Source: Microvirga lotononidis (GTDB lineage Bacteria > Pseudomonadota > Alphaproteobacteria > Rhizobiales > Beijerinckiaceae). Taken from it: DNA of 64,000 nucleotides. Under the pieces are notes generated by a model. That model had not been told where the DNA came from, did not search any database, and saw only the letters and a program-made list of their open reading frames with translations. Positions 35,190 through 44,687 of the stretch are shown piece after piece; the stretch's first letter is position 1, and every line of letters starts with the position of its first letter. Location of the stretch: NCBI RefSeq assembly GCF_034627025.1, contig NZ_CP141048.1, positions 620,001 to 684,000 of the forward strand. The letters run 5' to 3'. The position numbers and the translations under genes are program-made.

Positions 35190-35576
35190 TTACGGTGTCG
35201 CGACGTGCCAGACATTGTTGACGCCGTCGCCCGTGACCTCGCCCGGCTTGGTGTCCTTGACCCAGAGATAGAGCGGCTTGCCCTTATAGGCCCATTGCTT
35301 GGCCCCGTCGTCGCGGGTCACCACGCTCCAGTCGCCGGATGCGGCAGCACCCCCGGCGGCCATCAGGGGCGGCCAGTTCTGGGCGCATTGTCCGTTGCAG
35401 GCGGGCTTGCCGGCGGTGTCGCGGTCGAAAGTGTAGAGGGTCATGCCCTTGGCATCGACGAGGGCCTTGCCCTTGCTCGTATCAGCCACCTTCGCCGGGG
35501 CTGCGGACTGGGCAAGCACGGCGGATGCGGCGACGAGGGCTCCGGCCAGGATGGCCGGACGCAGCAGCGGATTCAT
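35190..35576 (-). CDS. Secreted protein with Yx(FWY)xxD repeats (COG4315 type)
   Basis: A 128-residue exported protein. The signal peptide (PAILAGALVAASAVLA) is followed by a KGKALVDAKGMTLYTFDRD repeat in which LYTFDRD is the family motif, CNGQCAQNWPP, and a second half YKGKPLYLWVKD. Family members are periplasmic or secreted and of unknown activity. No lipobox Cys is present. It is the first gene of the sigma/anti-sigma unit, so it is a likely regulon member or part of the sensing circuit. Confidence 0.85.
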   Translation of the reverse strand: MNPLLRPAILAGALVAASAVLAQSAAPAKVADTSKGKALVDAKGMTLYTFDRDTAGKPACNGQCAQNWPPLMAAGGAAASGDWSVVTRDDGAKQWAYKGKPLYLWVKDTKPGEVTGDGVNNVWHVATP

Positions 35577-35611
35577 GGGTGTCCTCCTTGAGGTCGACGA
35601 TGACCACGTCT

Positions 35612-35641
35612 CAGAGACACTCCATGCGCAGCCTTATTCCC
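35612..35641 (-). promoter_or_regulatory. Possible ECF-sigma promoter of the sigma/anti-sigma unit
   Basis: Read on the minus strand, GGGAATAA (35641-35634) is followed after about 15 nt by GTCTCT (35618-35613), 36 nt before the secreted-protein start. A GGAATAA-like -35 and GTC-containing -10 suit some alphaproteobacterial ECF groups, which commonly autoregulate. The match is by eye only. Confidence 0.35.
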
Positions 35642-35658
35642 GATGGAGCGACATTTAT

Positions 35659-36204
35659 TCACCGCCCCATCGCGCTGTAGCCGCTCTCGTCGATGGGCTC
35701 GCGCAGCTCGATGCGATGACGGCCATTGTCGCGGATCTGCGCCGTTCGAAAGCGGCCGTCGAGCTCGTCCTCGGGACTTTGAAGGATATCGACCCCGGCC
35801 TTCCGCAGGCGCGAAACCTCCTTGTCCACATCGGGAACGATGAGGCTGATGACCGGCACCCGCGTGACCGCGGCTTCATTCCCGGCGTTCGGGTCCTGAT
35901 CCTGTTGCAGCAGGTGATCGACCTCGGTGACCTCCAGGAGAAAGCCGCTGCGTTCCAGAACGGCGGTGCGCCCCTGAACGAAATTCTCGGAGCCGATCAG
36001 CCGGAACCCGAGCTTGTCCTGGTACCAGCGCAGGGTCTCGTCGAAGTCGGGCGTCCGGATGGCGGTGGAACTGGGCCGCGAGGTCGGGGCCGACTGCGCC
36101 TGGGCCGAAGGGAATTCCGGAATGACGGCAGCCGCGAGGAGAAGAACCAAGCTGGCCAGGATGCTGCGCAGCGATCGGGTCGAGAGTGAGGAACTGCGTT
36201 TCAC
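35659..36204 (-). CDS. Exported VOC (glyoxalase/bleomycin-resistance fold) protein
   Basis: A 181-residue protein. A signal peptide (SILASLVLLLAAAVIPEFPSAQA) is unusual for the VOC superfamily. The rest is a vicinal-oxygen-chelate domain: IRTPDFDETLRWYQDKLGFRL, ERSGFLLEVTEVDH, and DVDKEVSRLRKAGVDIL. Metal-binding residues cannot be assigned with certainty. It lies 75 nt downstream of marR in the same direction and upstream of the sigma unit, with which it might be co-expressed. Substrate unknown. Confidence 0.8.
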   Translation of the reverse strand: MKRSSSLSTRSLRSILASLVLLLAAAVIPEFPSAQAQSAPTSRPSSTAIRTPDFDETLRWYQDKLGFRLIGSENFVQGRTAVLERSGFLLEVTEVDHLLQQDQDPNAGNEAAVTRVPVISLIVPDVDKEVSRLRKAGVDILQSPEDELDGRFRTAQIRDNGRHRIELREPIDESGYSAMGR

Positions 36205-36279
36205 GGAGGATCCCTCGTCAGCCGGAACTTAGCCGTCTTCTCTCATGAACGCCCTCGGGTCCAGATCGTTCGTGGAAGC

Positions 36280-36753
36280 TCAGGCATTCTCGGAATGCAT
36301 CAGCTTCAGCAGGAGGGCCGCAAGCTGCTCCGCCTCCTCCTCCGAAAGCTTCCCACCGATGGAGCGGTTGATGGCCGGGCCATAGACACCCCACATGCGC
36401 CTCTGGAGCGCCCGCCCCGCCTCGGTGATCTCCACCAGCTGGCGCCGGCGGTCTCCAGGGTAAGGCACCCGGCACACGAGCCCGTCACTCTCCATCCGGT
36501 CTAGAAGGCGGGAGAGGTTGTATTGCTCGAAGAGCACCGCGTCCTCGATCTCCCGCGGCGAGGAACGGCCGTCGGGCCGGCGCTTCAGATGCAGGAGGAC
36601 ATCGTACCAGGACAGCGGGGGAAACCCTGCGCCTTTCAGCTCCCCTTCGATATGGCCGACCACAGCCCGCCCCGCCCGGATGAGACGGACCCAGGCATCG
36701 GTGACCGCATCCGACGGTTCCTGCAACTCTTGCGCCACGGCAAAGCCCTTCAT
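36280..36753 (-). CDS. MarR-family transcriptional regulator
   Basis: A winged-helix regulator of about 157 residues. PPLSWYDVLLHLKRRPDGRSSPREIEDAVLFEQYNLSRLLDRMESDGLV in consecutive pieces gives the recognition helix region; PYPGDRRRQLVEITEAG is the wing. The frame opens at ATG 36783, but that start would translate one of three ATGCAANTGCAT palindromes, so ATG 36753 (MKGFAVAQ) is preferred. It is divergent from the glutathione S-transferase gene and very likely controls it and itself. Confidence 0.88.
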   Translation of the reverse strand: MKGFAVAQELQEPSDAVTDAWVRLIRAGRAVVGHIEGELKGAGFPPLSWYDVLLHLKRRPDGRSSPREIEDAVLFEQYNLSRLLDRMESDGLVCRVPYPGDRRRQLVEITEAGRALQRRMWGVYGPAINRSIGGKLSEEEAEQLAALLLKLMHSENA

Positions 36754-36759
36754 GCTTCT

Positions 36760-36771
36760 ATGCAATTGCAT
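36760..36771. promoter_or_regulatory. Palindrome ATGCAATTGCAT, putative MarR operator 1
   Basis: A perfect 12-bp palindrome seven nt before ATG 36753 of the MarR gene. It is the first of three near-identical sites centred at about 36765, 36793 and 36815. Confidence 0.6.
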
Positions 36772-36787
36772 CATGTTTGACATTTCG

Positions 36788-36799
36788 ATGCAAGTGCAT
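36788..36799. promoter_or_regulatory. Near-palindrome ATGCAAGTGCAT, putative MarR operator 2
   Basis: A second copy, 28 nt centre to centre from the first, with the same ATGCA/TGCAT half-sites. It lies in the marR-gst divergent region. Confidence 0.6.
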
Positions 36800-36809
36800 A
36801 TGAATATCC

Positions 36810-36821
36810 ATGCAAGTGCAT
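36810..36821. promoter_or_regulatory. Near-palindrome ATGCAAGTGCAT, putative MarR operator 3
   Basis: A third copy identical to the second and 22 nt from it, about two helical turns, ending 43 nt before the gst start codon. Confidence 0.6.
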
Positions 36822-36864
36822 GAAATTTCCGCCCGGCTCCTCGCCAAACACAAGGACCACACCG

Positions 36865-37479
36865 ATGAAGCTCTACTATACCCCTGGCGCCTGCTCGCTC
36901 GCTCCCCATATCGTGGCCCGCGAGGCCGGTCTTCCGGTCACTCTCGTGAAGGTCGACCTCGCGAAGCATCTCACCGAGACCGGCGAGAACTTCCGCGCCA
37001 TCAATCCCAAGGGATACGTGCCGGCCATCGCCCTGCAGGACGGCTCCCTGCTCACCGAGGCGGCCGCGATCATTCAGTATCTGGCGGATCAGCAGCCTGC
37101 CGCAGGCCTCGCCCCCGCCAACGGCACCACGGAGCGCTACCGCCTGATCGAGTGGCTCACTTTCATCAGCTCCGAGATCCACAAGGGCTTCGGCCCGCTC
37201 TGGAATCCCGCGACGCCGGACGCCATGAAGGCAGCCACTAAAGACCGCCTCGCCAGCCGCTTCGCCTATCTTGACGAAGTCCTGAGCAAGCAGCCATTCC
37301 TGATGGGCGAGACCTTCACCATCGCCGACGCCTATCTCTTCACGGTCGTGAACTGGACGAACTTCCACCAGATCGACATCTCGTCGTTCAAGAACCTGAG
37401 CGCCTTCATGGCCCGCGTCGCCGAGCGTCCCAAGGTGCAGGAAGCCCTCGTGGCCGAAGGCCTGAAGCAGGCGGCGTAA
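36865..37479 (+). CDS. Glutathione S-transferase, beta class
   Basis: A 204-residue cytosolic transferase. The thioredoxin-like N-terminal domain MKLYYTPGACSLAPHIVAREAG carries the beta-class Cys10; NPKGYVPAIALQDGSLLTEAAAIIQYLAD binds glutathione. The C-terminal helical domain has FTIADAYLFTVVNW. ATG 36865 is preceded by AAGGA. Divergent transcription from marR and the operator cluster suggest induction by an electrophile or aromatic compound, which is inference. Confidence 0.93.
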   Translation: MKLYYTPGACSLAPHIVAREAGLPVTLVKVDLAKHLTETGENFRAINPKGYVPAIALQDGSLLTEAAAIIQYLADQQPAAGLAPANGTTERYRLIEWLTFISSEIHKGFGPLWNPATPDAMKAATKDRLASRFAYLDEVLSKQPFLMGETFTIADAYLFTVVNWTNFHQIDISSFKNLSAFMARVAERPKVQEALVAEGLKQAA

Positions 37480-37499
37480 GCCTTCATCGATTGCACAAA

Positions 37500-37535
37500 C
37501 AAAAAGCCCCGGAGTTTCCTCCGGGGCTTCTTTAT
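37500..37535 (+). terminator. Intrinsic terminator after gst
   Basis: AAAAAGCCCCGGA-GTTTCC-TCCGGGGCTTCTTT has a strong stem and T-rich tail; the A-run on the left would let it serve groEL from the other side too. Confidence 0.85.
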
Positions 37536-37557
37536 TTTCAGGCTGTCGTGCCTGGAA

Positions 37558-39290
<1,733 letters not shown>

Positions 39291-39341
39291 CTATGCCTCC
39301 AGTTAAATTGGTAAACTTGGAAAGAAGGGCGAGCGGCTCGA

Positions 39342-39629
39342 TTAGCCGACGATGCCCATGATGTCGGATTCCTTCATGATCAGGAGGTCCTGACCGTCGA
39401 TCCGCACCTCGGTGCCGGACCACTTGCCGAACAGGACACGGTCGCCGGCCTTCACGTCGAGGGCAGCGATCTTGCCGCTTTCATCGCGGGCGCCGGGGCC
39501 GACGGCGACGACTTCGCCCTCTTGCGGCTTTTCCTTGGCGGTGTCCGGGATGATGATGCCGCCGGCCGTCTTCTCTTCGGCTTCGATGCGGCGGACGACT
39601 ACGCGGTCGTGCAGCGGACGGAACTTCAT
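39342..39629 (-). CDS. groES: Co-chaperonin GroES (10-kDa)
   Basis: A 95-residue Gro[40 protein letters not shown] in consecutive pieces includes the mobile loop (TAGGIIIP) that docks on Gro[13 protein letters not shown] and [13 protein letters not shown] close the fold. It is the first gene of the groESL operon, 58 nt after the CIRCE element. Confidence 0.98.
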   Translation of the reverse strand: MKFRPLHDRVVVRRIEAEEKTAGGIIIPDTAKEKPQEGEVVAVGPGARDESGKIAALDVKAGDRVLFGKWSGTEVRIDGQDLLIMKESDIMGIVG

Positions 39630-39687
39630 GGAACTTCCCCTTTGACGATGGGCGCGACCCCTCTGGCCGCGCCTGGTCTTCTGGCTG

Positions 39688-39714
39688 TTAGCACTGTTCG
39701 TTGACGAGTGCTAA
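39688..39714. promoter_or_regulatory. CIRCE element (HrcA operator) of groESL
   Basis: TTAGCACTG-N9-GAGTGCTAA matches the CIRCE consensus TTAGCACTC-N9-GAGTGCTAA with one mismatch and the correct spacer. HrcA repression with heat-shock relief is expected. Confidence 0.93.
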
Positions 39715-39889
39715 CGCTGGCGGCGAGATAGGCATATGCGGGAAGGGAGTCAAGAGATCTGCCCTTGGGGCAATGTCAGAAAGTGTTCCCTACCTCCTTT
39801 TAGGTATCCGACATGATCGTTTCATGACCATCCCGAAAGCCCTGTCGGAGGGCCGTTTCAGTCGGATTCGGGCCCGCTGGGCGTCTCGG

Positions 39890-40735
39890 CTATCGCCGCG
39901 ACGTCAGCATCGCGGCGGCCACGATGAGGATGCCGCCTCCCAGGGTCGCCCAGGTGGGAACCTCGCTGAAGACCCCGTAGCCGATCAGCACCGCCCAGAT
40001 GAGGGCCGTGTATTCGAGGGGGGCGAGGCGCGCCGCCTCGGCCTTGGCATAGGCGGTTGCCATGAGCACGTGGCCGATCACGCCCAGCACCCCCATCAGC
40101 GCGAACCAGGCCAGGTGCTCGTAATGCAGCGGCTGCCACGCCCAGATGCCGAAGGGCGCGACCAGGAGGAACGGGCCCATGTTCTGGAAGATGACGATGT
40201 GCAGGAACTTGTCCCGCTGGGCGCGCTGGCGCAGCAACACGAGGCTCAGCGCATAGGTGATCGCCGACAGCAGGGCGGCGCCGACACCCGTCCACGAGCG
40301 GGCCGCGTTGGCCTCCCCCGTCTGGCCGAGGACGACCACGAGGGTTCCGAGAAACCCGATGCCGATGGCGCCGACGATCCGGCTGTCGACCCGCTCCCGC
40401 AGCATCAGCATCCCGAACAGGGCGATGAACATCGGCGACAGGAACGACAGGACGAGGGTCTCGGCGAGGGGCAGCTGCCCGAGGGCATAGAAGAAGCTCA
40501 GGGCCGTGATGACCGCGATCACGGAGCGGATCGCATTGGCCGCGACGGTTTCCCGGTTGGGCCAGCCCGGCCTGAGGACGGCCACGACGCCCGCGACGAC
40601 GATGCTGCCGCACATGAAGCGCAGGAAGGCGACTTGGAAGGTCGGGTAGGAAGCGGACATCCCCTTGATGACCGCATCCATGATGGAGAGAACCGCGATG
40701 CCAGCGGCCGCCCGGAGGGCGGGACCGAATTTCAT
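39890..40735 (-). CDS. EamA-family (DMT) transporter
   Basis: A 281-residue inner-membrane protein with about ten helices in two EamA halves (about 5-135 and 150-280). AFLRFMCGSIVVAG, SFFYALGQLPLAETLVLSFLSPMFIALFGMLMLRERV in pieces, and AKAEAARLAPLEYTALIWAVLIGY are typical of this drug/metabolite superfamily. The substrate is unknown. It stands alone, divergent from the L,D-transpeptidase gene. Confidence 0.88.
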   Translation of the reverse strand: MKFGPALRAAAGIAVLSIMDAVIKGMSASYPTFQVAFLRFMCGSIVVAGVVAVLRPGWPNRETVAANAIRSVIAVITALSFFYALGQLPLAETLVLSFLSPMFIALFGMLMLRERVDSRIVGAIGIGFLGTLVVVLGQTGEANAARSWTGVGAALLSAITYALSLVLLRQRAQRDKFLHIVIFQNMGPFLLVAPFGIWAWQPLHYEHLAWFALMGVLGVIGHVLMATAYAKAEAARLAPLEYTALIWAVLIGYGVFSEVPTWATLGGGILIVAAAMLTSRR

Positions 40736-40942
40736 GATGTCACGACGATGTGAAAGCCGGCGTCCGGGATGAGCGCCGTCGAAGGAAGAGGCTCTTACCG
40801 CACTTTCCGCAGCGGTTCACTCCTCTTTTCGGAGCATCGGCAGGAAAGCTCTCCTGCAAATCCTGCTTAAATTCATCCAGCTTGGCGGAAACAAAAGCCG
40901 CGCTTGTCGTTTATTCTGCAAATCACCGATAAGGATACGTTA

Positions 40943-41707
40943 ATGCGCGCTTGGATCCCTTGCTCTGCAATGCTTCTGGCTGTCCTTCTCCCGGCTGCCG
41001 CCTCGGCGCAGCCGGTCTACGGAAACGGCAATTTCTACGGCAATACTTACATCGCTCCGGGCTATGACTACCCTTATGCACGGACGGAGGATGGTTACCG
41101 TGAGAGCTATCCCCTCGTGACCCGTCCGGCGGCTCGCGCCTCCCGGGCTGAGCGCATGGCGGGCTATCCCTACGACGTGACCACCACCGGCAGCACCGTG
41201 GCCTCCCTGCCGCAGGATTATGGGAACGGCACGGGCTACGACAACAGCATCGATTATGCGATCGCGCCGCAGTTCCAGCGCCAGCTCGTGTCCTATCCGG
41301 GCAACGAGCGTCCGGGCACGATCGTGGTCGATACCAACAGCAAGTTCCTCTATCTCGTTCAGGACGGCGGCCGCGCCATCCGCTACGGCATCGGCGTCGG
41401 CCGCGAAGGCTTCGAGTGGCGCGGTCGCCAGACCGTTTCCATGAAGCGCGAATGGCCGTCCTGGCGTCCGCCGGCCGACATGCTGCGCCGCCGCCCGGAC
41501 CTCCCCCGCTTCATGGAAGGCGGACCGGACAATCCGCTCGGCGCGCGGGCTCTCTATCTCGGCTCCACGCTCTACCGCATCCACGGCACCAACGAGCCGC
41601 ACACCATCGGACAGGCCGTTTCCTCCGGCTGCATCCGCATGCTCAACGACGACGTGACCGACCTCTACAACCGCGTGAAGGTGGGAGCGAGCGTGGTCGT
41701 TCTCTGA
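40943..41707 (+). CDS. L,D-transpeptidase (YkuD domain), exported
   Basis: A 254-residue cell-wall enzyme. The signal peptide (IPCSAMLLAVLLPAAASA, cut before QPV) is followed by a Tyr/Gly/Asn-rich linker of about 85 residues and a YkuD domain (about 125-254) starting at PGTIVVDTNSKFLYLV. The catalytic motif is HGTNEPHTIGQAVSSGCIRM with active-site Cys. It makes 3-3 peptidoglycan crosslinks or anchors proteins. ATG 40943 has AAGGA nine nt upstream. Confidence 0.92.
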   Translation: MRAWIPCSAMLLAVLLPAAASAQPVYGNGNFYGNTYIAPGYDYPYARTEDGYRESYPLVTRPAARASRAERMAGYPYDVTTTGSTVASLPQDYGNGTGYDNSIDYAIAPQFQRQLVSYPGNERPGTIVVDTNSKFLYLVQDGGRAIRYGIGVGREGFEWRGRQTVSMKREWPSWRPPADMLRRRPDLPRFMEGGPDNPLGARALYLGSTLYRIHGTNEPHTIGQAVSSGCIRMLNDDVTDLYNRVKVGASVVVL

Positions 41708-41739
41708 TTACGCCGCACACGCGATTTCTGTTACTCAGA

Positions 41740-41770
41740 TGGCCGGGCTCGCCCCGGCCATTCGCTTTTG
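41740..41770. repeat. REP-like half element / hairpin after L,D-transpeptidase
   Basis: TGGCCGGGCTCGCCCCGGCCA followed by TTCGCTTTT reads as arms TGGCCGGGC and GCCCCGGCCA. It matches the first unit of the intergenic repeat family and could double as a terminator for the upstream gene. Confidence 0.55.
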
Positions 41771-41822
41771 GAATCGTGCCTCGTCCGGTGTAAAGCTCCC
41801 CGGCCGCCGCACGGGAGCCGCC

Positions 41823-42152
41823 ATGAACTACGTTTATCTCTTCGCCGCCATCATCAGCGAAGTCATCGCGACTTCGGCCCTGAAGGCGTCCGAAGGCTTC
41901 TCGCGCTTCTGGCCATCCGCCATCGTGATCCTCGGTTACGGGATCGCCTTCTATTGTCTCTCGCTGACCATGCGCACGATCCCCATCGGCATCGCCTATG
42001 CGATCTGGTCGGGCGTCGGCATCGTGCTGATCGCCCTCGTGGGTCTGCTGCTCTATCGCCAGGCGCTGGACCTCCCCGCCCTGATCGGCATGGCGCTCAT
42101 CCTGACGGGCGTTCTGGTGATCAACCTCTTCTCAAAGACCGCAGGTCACTGA
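41823..42152 (+). CDS. Small multidrug resistance (SMR) family transporter
   Basis: A 109-residue, four-helix inner-membrane protein. The conserved membrane-embedded Glu13 lies in AAIISEVIATSALKAS, and GIAYAIWSGVGIVLIALVG is the SMR signature. Members export cationic drugs or guanidinium as dual-topology dimers. Family subtype (EmrE-like or Gdx-like) is not decided; the KASEGF and LRTIPIG-like features favour EmrE-like. Single-gene form with its own terminator. Confidence 0.9.
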   Translation: MNYVYLFAAIISEVIATSALKASEGFSRFWPSAIVILGYGIAFYCLSLTMRTIPIGIAYAIWSGVGIVLIALVGLLLYRQALDLPALIGMALILTGVLVINLFSKTAGH

Positions 42153-42158
42153 AACGAA

Positions 42159-42183
42159 AACGCCCGCCGGATGGCGGGCGCTT
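42159..42183 (+). terminator. Hairpin terminator after SMR gene
   Basis: ACGCCCGCC-GGAT-GGCGGGCG lies 7 nt after the SMR stop. The T-tail is poor (CTTCC), and it sits between convergent genes. Confidence 0.6.
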
Positions 42184-42203
42184 CCGAAGAGACCGAGAGG
42201 TCA

Positions 42204-42932
42204 TCAGGTCCAATCGCCCTCGTCGCCGCCGTCGCCGCCGAAGTCGGAAAAGTCCTGGTCGTCTTCCTGCGGGTCCTGCTTCTGGTCCGGGTAGAGCGCA
42301 TCCGTGATGTTGCCGAAGCCCGCATTATCCGCCGCCTGGTCGGCTCCGCCGAGGCCCGCCAGGGAGGATGCCTCGCCCAAGGGATTGTTGTTGCCGCTGA
42401 AGGCGTGGCTCAGGGCATTGGCGATCATCATGCCGCCCGCGACGCCCGCGGCCGTCGTCAGCGCGCTCCCGAGGAACCCGCCTCCACCCCCGCGCTGCAT
42501 GGCGCCGCCCCAGGGGCCGGTCGCGCCACCCATCGGGCCGCTCTGCGGGGCGCCGTAAGGCTGCTGCGGCATCGGTTGAGGCTGGGGCTGGCCCCAGGGT
42601 GAAGCCTGACGGGACGGCGGCGCGTTGTAAGCGGGCTCCGGCGGCCGTGATGCGCCGCCGCCGAAGATGCTGGAAAGGAAACCACCCTGCTGCTGCGGCG
42701 GCTGGCGGCTCATCCGGTCGAACTCGGCGCGCAGCCGCTCGTTGTCGGCCTGGAGATTTGCCAGCGCTTGCTCCTGAACGAAGACCGCCTGGGCCAGGGC
42801 ATAGGGCGCATAGGGCTGCCGGCGCAGCTTGTCGGCGATATAACGCTCCGCCTCGGGGTCGCGCGGCTGGTTCGCCACCTGCTCAAGCCGTTGAAAAATA
42901 TCGTCGATGACCTGACGTTCCTGATCGTTCAT
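42204..42932 (-). CDS. DUF2076 protein
   Basis: A 242-residue protein of the alphaproteobacterial DUF2076 family. The N-terminal helical part (NDQERQVIDDIFQRLEQVANQPRDPEAERYIADKL in pieces; ALAQAVFVQEQALANLQADNERL) is conserved. A Gln/Pro/Gly-rich middle, a small hydrophobic GFLGSALTTAAGVAGGMMIANALSHAF segment and a very acidic tail (EDDQDFSDFGGDGGDEGDW) follow. ATG 42932 has GGAGG upstream. The function is not established; some members bind small ligands in the periplasm, but no signal peptide is seen here. Confidence 0.82.
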   Translation of the reverse strand: MNDQERQVIDDIFQRLEQVANQPRDPEAERYIADKLRRQPYAPYALAQAVFVQEQALANLQADNERLRAEFDRMSRQPPQQQGGFLSSIFGGGASRPPEPAYNAPPSRQASPWGQPQPQPMPQQPYGAPQSGPMGGATGPWGGAMQRGGGGGFLGSALTTAAGVAGGMMIANALSHAFSGNNNPLGEASSLAGLGGADQAADNAGFGNITDALYPDQKQDPQEDDQDFSDFGGDGGDEGDWT

Positions 42933-42987
42933 CGCATCCTCCTTCAAGGAATGTTGGTGAAGGATGTAAGCATGCCCCGGCCTTTTG

Positions 42988-43572
42988 TTAGGGGCCGACA
43001 AGGCCGAGGCTGCGCATATTCCGCACGCCCTGCGGGGCTATGCTTTCCAGGTCCCGAAGGCCGCGCCACTCGGCGCCATGCACCTCCCGCAGGTCGGGTC
43101 GGAGGGCATCGTCTTCCGATGCCCTCACCACATAACGGATGTCGTGATGCCAGTGCTCGGGCTCGTCCCGTTCCGGCCGCGCCGGGATGCGGTGGCTGTC
43201 GATATCGATGGGCAGCCCGGCCTCCCTGTGCCACGGGTCGATGGCAAGGTCATGCATCCCGGTCTCCTCGACCGCCTCGCGCAGGGCCGAGGCCATGAGA
43301 TCGTCGGGCGCCTCGTAATGGCCGCCGGGCTGCAGCCATCGCTCCAGGGCGCGATGGTGGATCAGAAGGACCCGAGAGCCCGTCCGGTCGAGGATGAACG
43401 CCGACGTGGTGACATGGCCGGGGAAGGTGCGGCGCGAATGAATGTCGTCCCCGGCCTCGATCTGGCGCCGCAGGATCGCGTGCCGTTCATCGGGCAGGCC
43501 GAAGGCCCTGGCGTGATCGTCCAGGATCTTGCCGACCTGATGGCGGAAGGCGGCCGGATCGAAGCTCACCAC
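42988..43572 (-). CDS. Nudix hydrolase
   Basis: A 194-residue protein with a complete Nudix box, GGHYEAPDDLMASALREAVEETGM, readable as G-x5-E-x7-REAVEETG. HVTTSAFILD and RVLLIHHRALERWLQPGG precede it. The substrate, some nucleoside diphosphate derivative, is unknown. It begins with GTG at 43572, 7 nt after the SDR stop, so the two are probably co-transcribed. Confidence 0.9.
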   Translation of the reverse strand: MVSFDPAAFRHQVGKILDDHARAFGLPDERHAILRRQIEAGDDIHSRRTFPGHVTTSAFILDRTGSRVLLIHHRALERWLQPGGHYEAPDDLMASALREAVEETGMHDLAIDPWHREAGLPIDIDSHRIPARPERDEPEHWHHDIRYVVRASEDDALRPDLREVHGAEWRGLRDLESIAPQGVRNMRSLGLVGP

Positions 43573-43578
43573 GACCGT

Positions 43579-44430
43579 TCAGCCTTCCATCACCTTCGCG
43601 AAAGCAGCCTTGTAATCGGGATGCCAGCGCGAGAGCGGCGGGCGGTTCTCGATGAGGTCCTCGGCGGCCCAGCGGATGCGCTTCTCGTCCATTTCCCGCG
43701 TCGTCTCGTTGTCGGGGCAGAGCACGTAGAAGTCGCCTCGTTCCAGGGCCGGCAGCAGGAAATCGACGACTTGCTCCGGCTCCCAGGCTCCGGCCGGCTT
43801 CTCGGTGACGCCCCTCGCCTTGGTGAAGCCCGTATAGACGAAGCCCGGGATGAGGAGATGCGCGCTCACCCGGCAATCGGGCCGGTTGCGCAGCTCATGG
43901 GCCAGGCCTTCCGTGAAAACCTTCACGCCCGCCTTGGAGATGTTGTAGGCCGTGTTGCCGGGCGGCGTGGTGATGCCCTGCTTCGACCCGGTATTGATGA
44001 TCGCGCACGGGGTTTTCTGGTCGATCATCGACGGCACGAAGACCTGCACACCGTTGATGACACCCCACAGATTAGTCTCAAGGATCGCGTGCCAACGCTG
44101 CAGGTCGCCGAACATTTCGCCGCCGCCCTCGGTACCGGCATTGTTCATGAGCAGCGCCACCTCGCCGAAGGAGGCATAGACCTTCTCCTTGAGCGCCTCG
44201 ACGTCACCCAGGCGGCTGACGTCGGTCACGACGGCCAGCACGTTCTCCGGCTTTCGGGCTAAGCCCTTCACCTCCTCCTCAGCGCGCCGGAGAGTCTCGC
44301 CCTCGAGATCGGCCAGACAGACCTTCATGCCGAGTTCCGCGAACCGCTTGGCGGCCGCAAGCCCGATGCCGCTGGCGGCTCCGGTGATGACGGCGACGCG
44401 GTTGGGGGCGATTGCTGGATGCTGAGCCAT
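43579..44430 (-). CDS. Short-chain dehydrogenase/reductase
   Basis: A 283-residue SDR. The cofactor motif TGAASGIG (16-23), NNAGTEGGG, the serine in INTGSKQGI and the catalytic YNISK are present. An acidic residue after strand 2 (CLADLEGE) suggests NAD+ preference. The C-terminus is longer than in minimal SDRs (RWAAEDLIENRPPLSRWHPDY). Substrate unknown. It is followed by a Nudix hydrolase in the same operon. Confidence 0.9.
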   Translation of the reverse strand: MAQHPAIAPNRVAVITGAASGIGLAAAKRFAELGMKVCLADLEGETLRRAEEEVKGLARKPENVLAVVTDVSRLGDVEALKEKVYASFGEVALLMNNAGTEGGGEMFGDLQRWHAILETNLWGVINGVQVFVPSMIDQKTPCAIINTGSKQGITTPPGNTAYNISKAGVKVFTEGLAHELRNRPDCRVSAHLLIPGFVYTGFTKARGVTEKPAGAWEPEQVVDFLLPALERGDFYVLCPDNETTREMDEKRIRWAAEDLIENRPPLSRWHPDYKAAFAKVMEG

Positions 44431-44588
44431 CGTTGGGATCCTTCATGCCTGAGGTGGAGGCGTTTGCGATTCGATGATGGGGCCAAAGTGGCGCTCAGCG
44501 GCCCGTTCGCCAAGCCCGGCAGAGCGATCGGCCGCCTGTGTCCGGCGCATCGTTCATCGATTCGCCCGTTTCGGAAGAATGCAATCGA

Positions 44589-44615
44589 GATCACCGGCAC
44601 AGAGCCGGTGATGAC
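44589..44615. repeat. REP-like half element, second unit only
   Basis: GATCACCGGC-ACAGA-GCCGGTGATGAC is almost identical to the second unit at 2830 and 58061. It lies in the 257-nt gap 44431-44687 upstream of the SDR gene, which otherwise holds only a terminator. Confidence 0.65.
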
Positions 44616-44646
44616 GTGGTGGTCGGCTTCTCCATTTCGCTTAAAG

Positions 44647-44672
44647 AAAAAAGCCCCGCATCGCTGCGGGGC
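44647..44672 (-). terminator. Intrinsic terminator of the coiled-coil gene
   Basis: On the minus strand AGCCCCGCA-GCGA-TGCGGGGCTTTTTT follows the coiled-coil gene by 16 nt and ends in a T-run. Confidence 0.9.
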
Positions 44673-44687
44673 TCTGGAGGTAGTACG

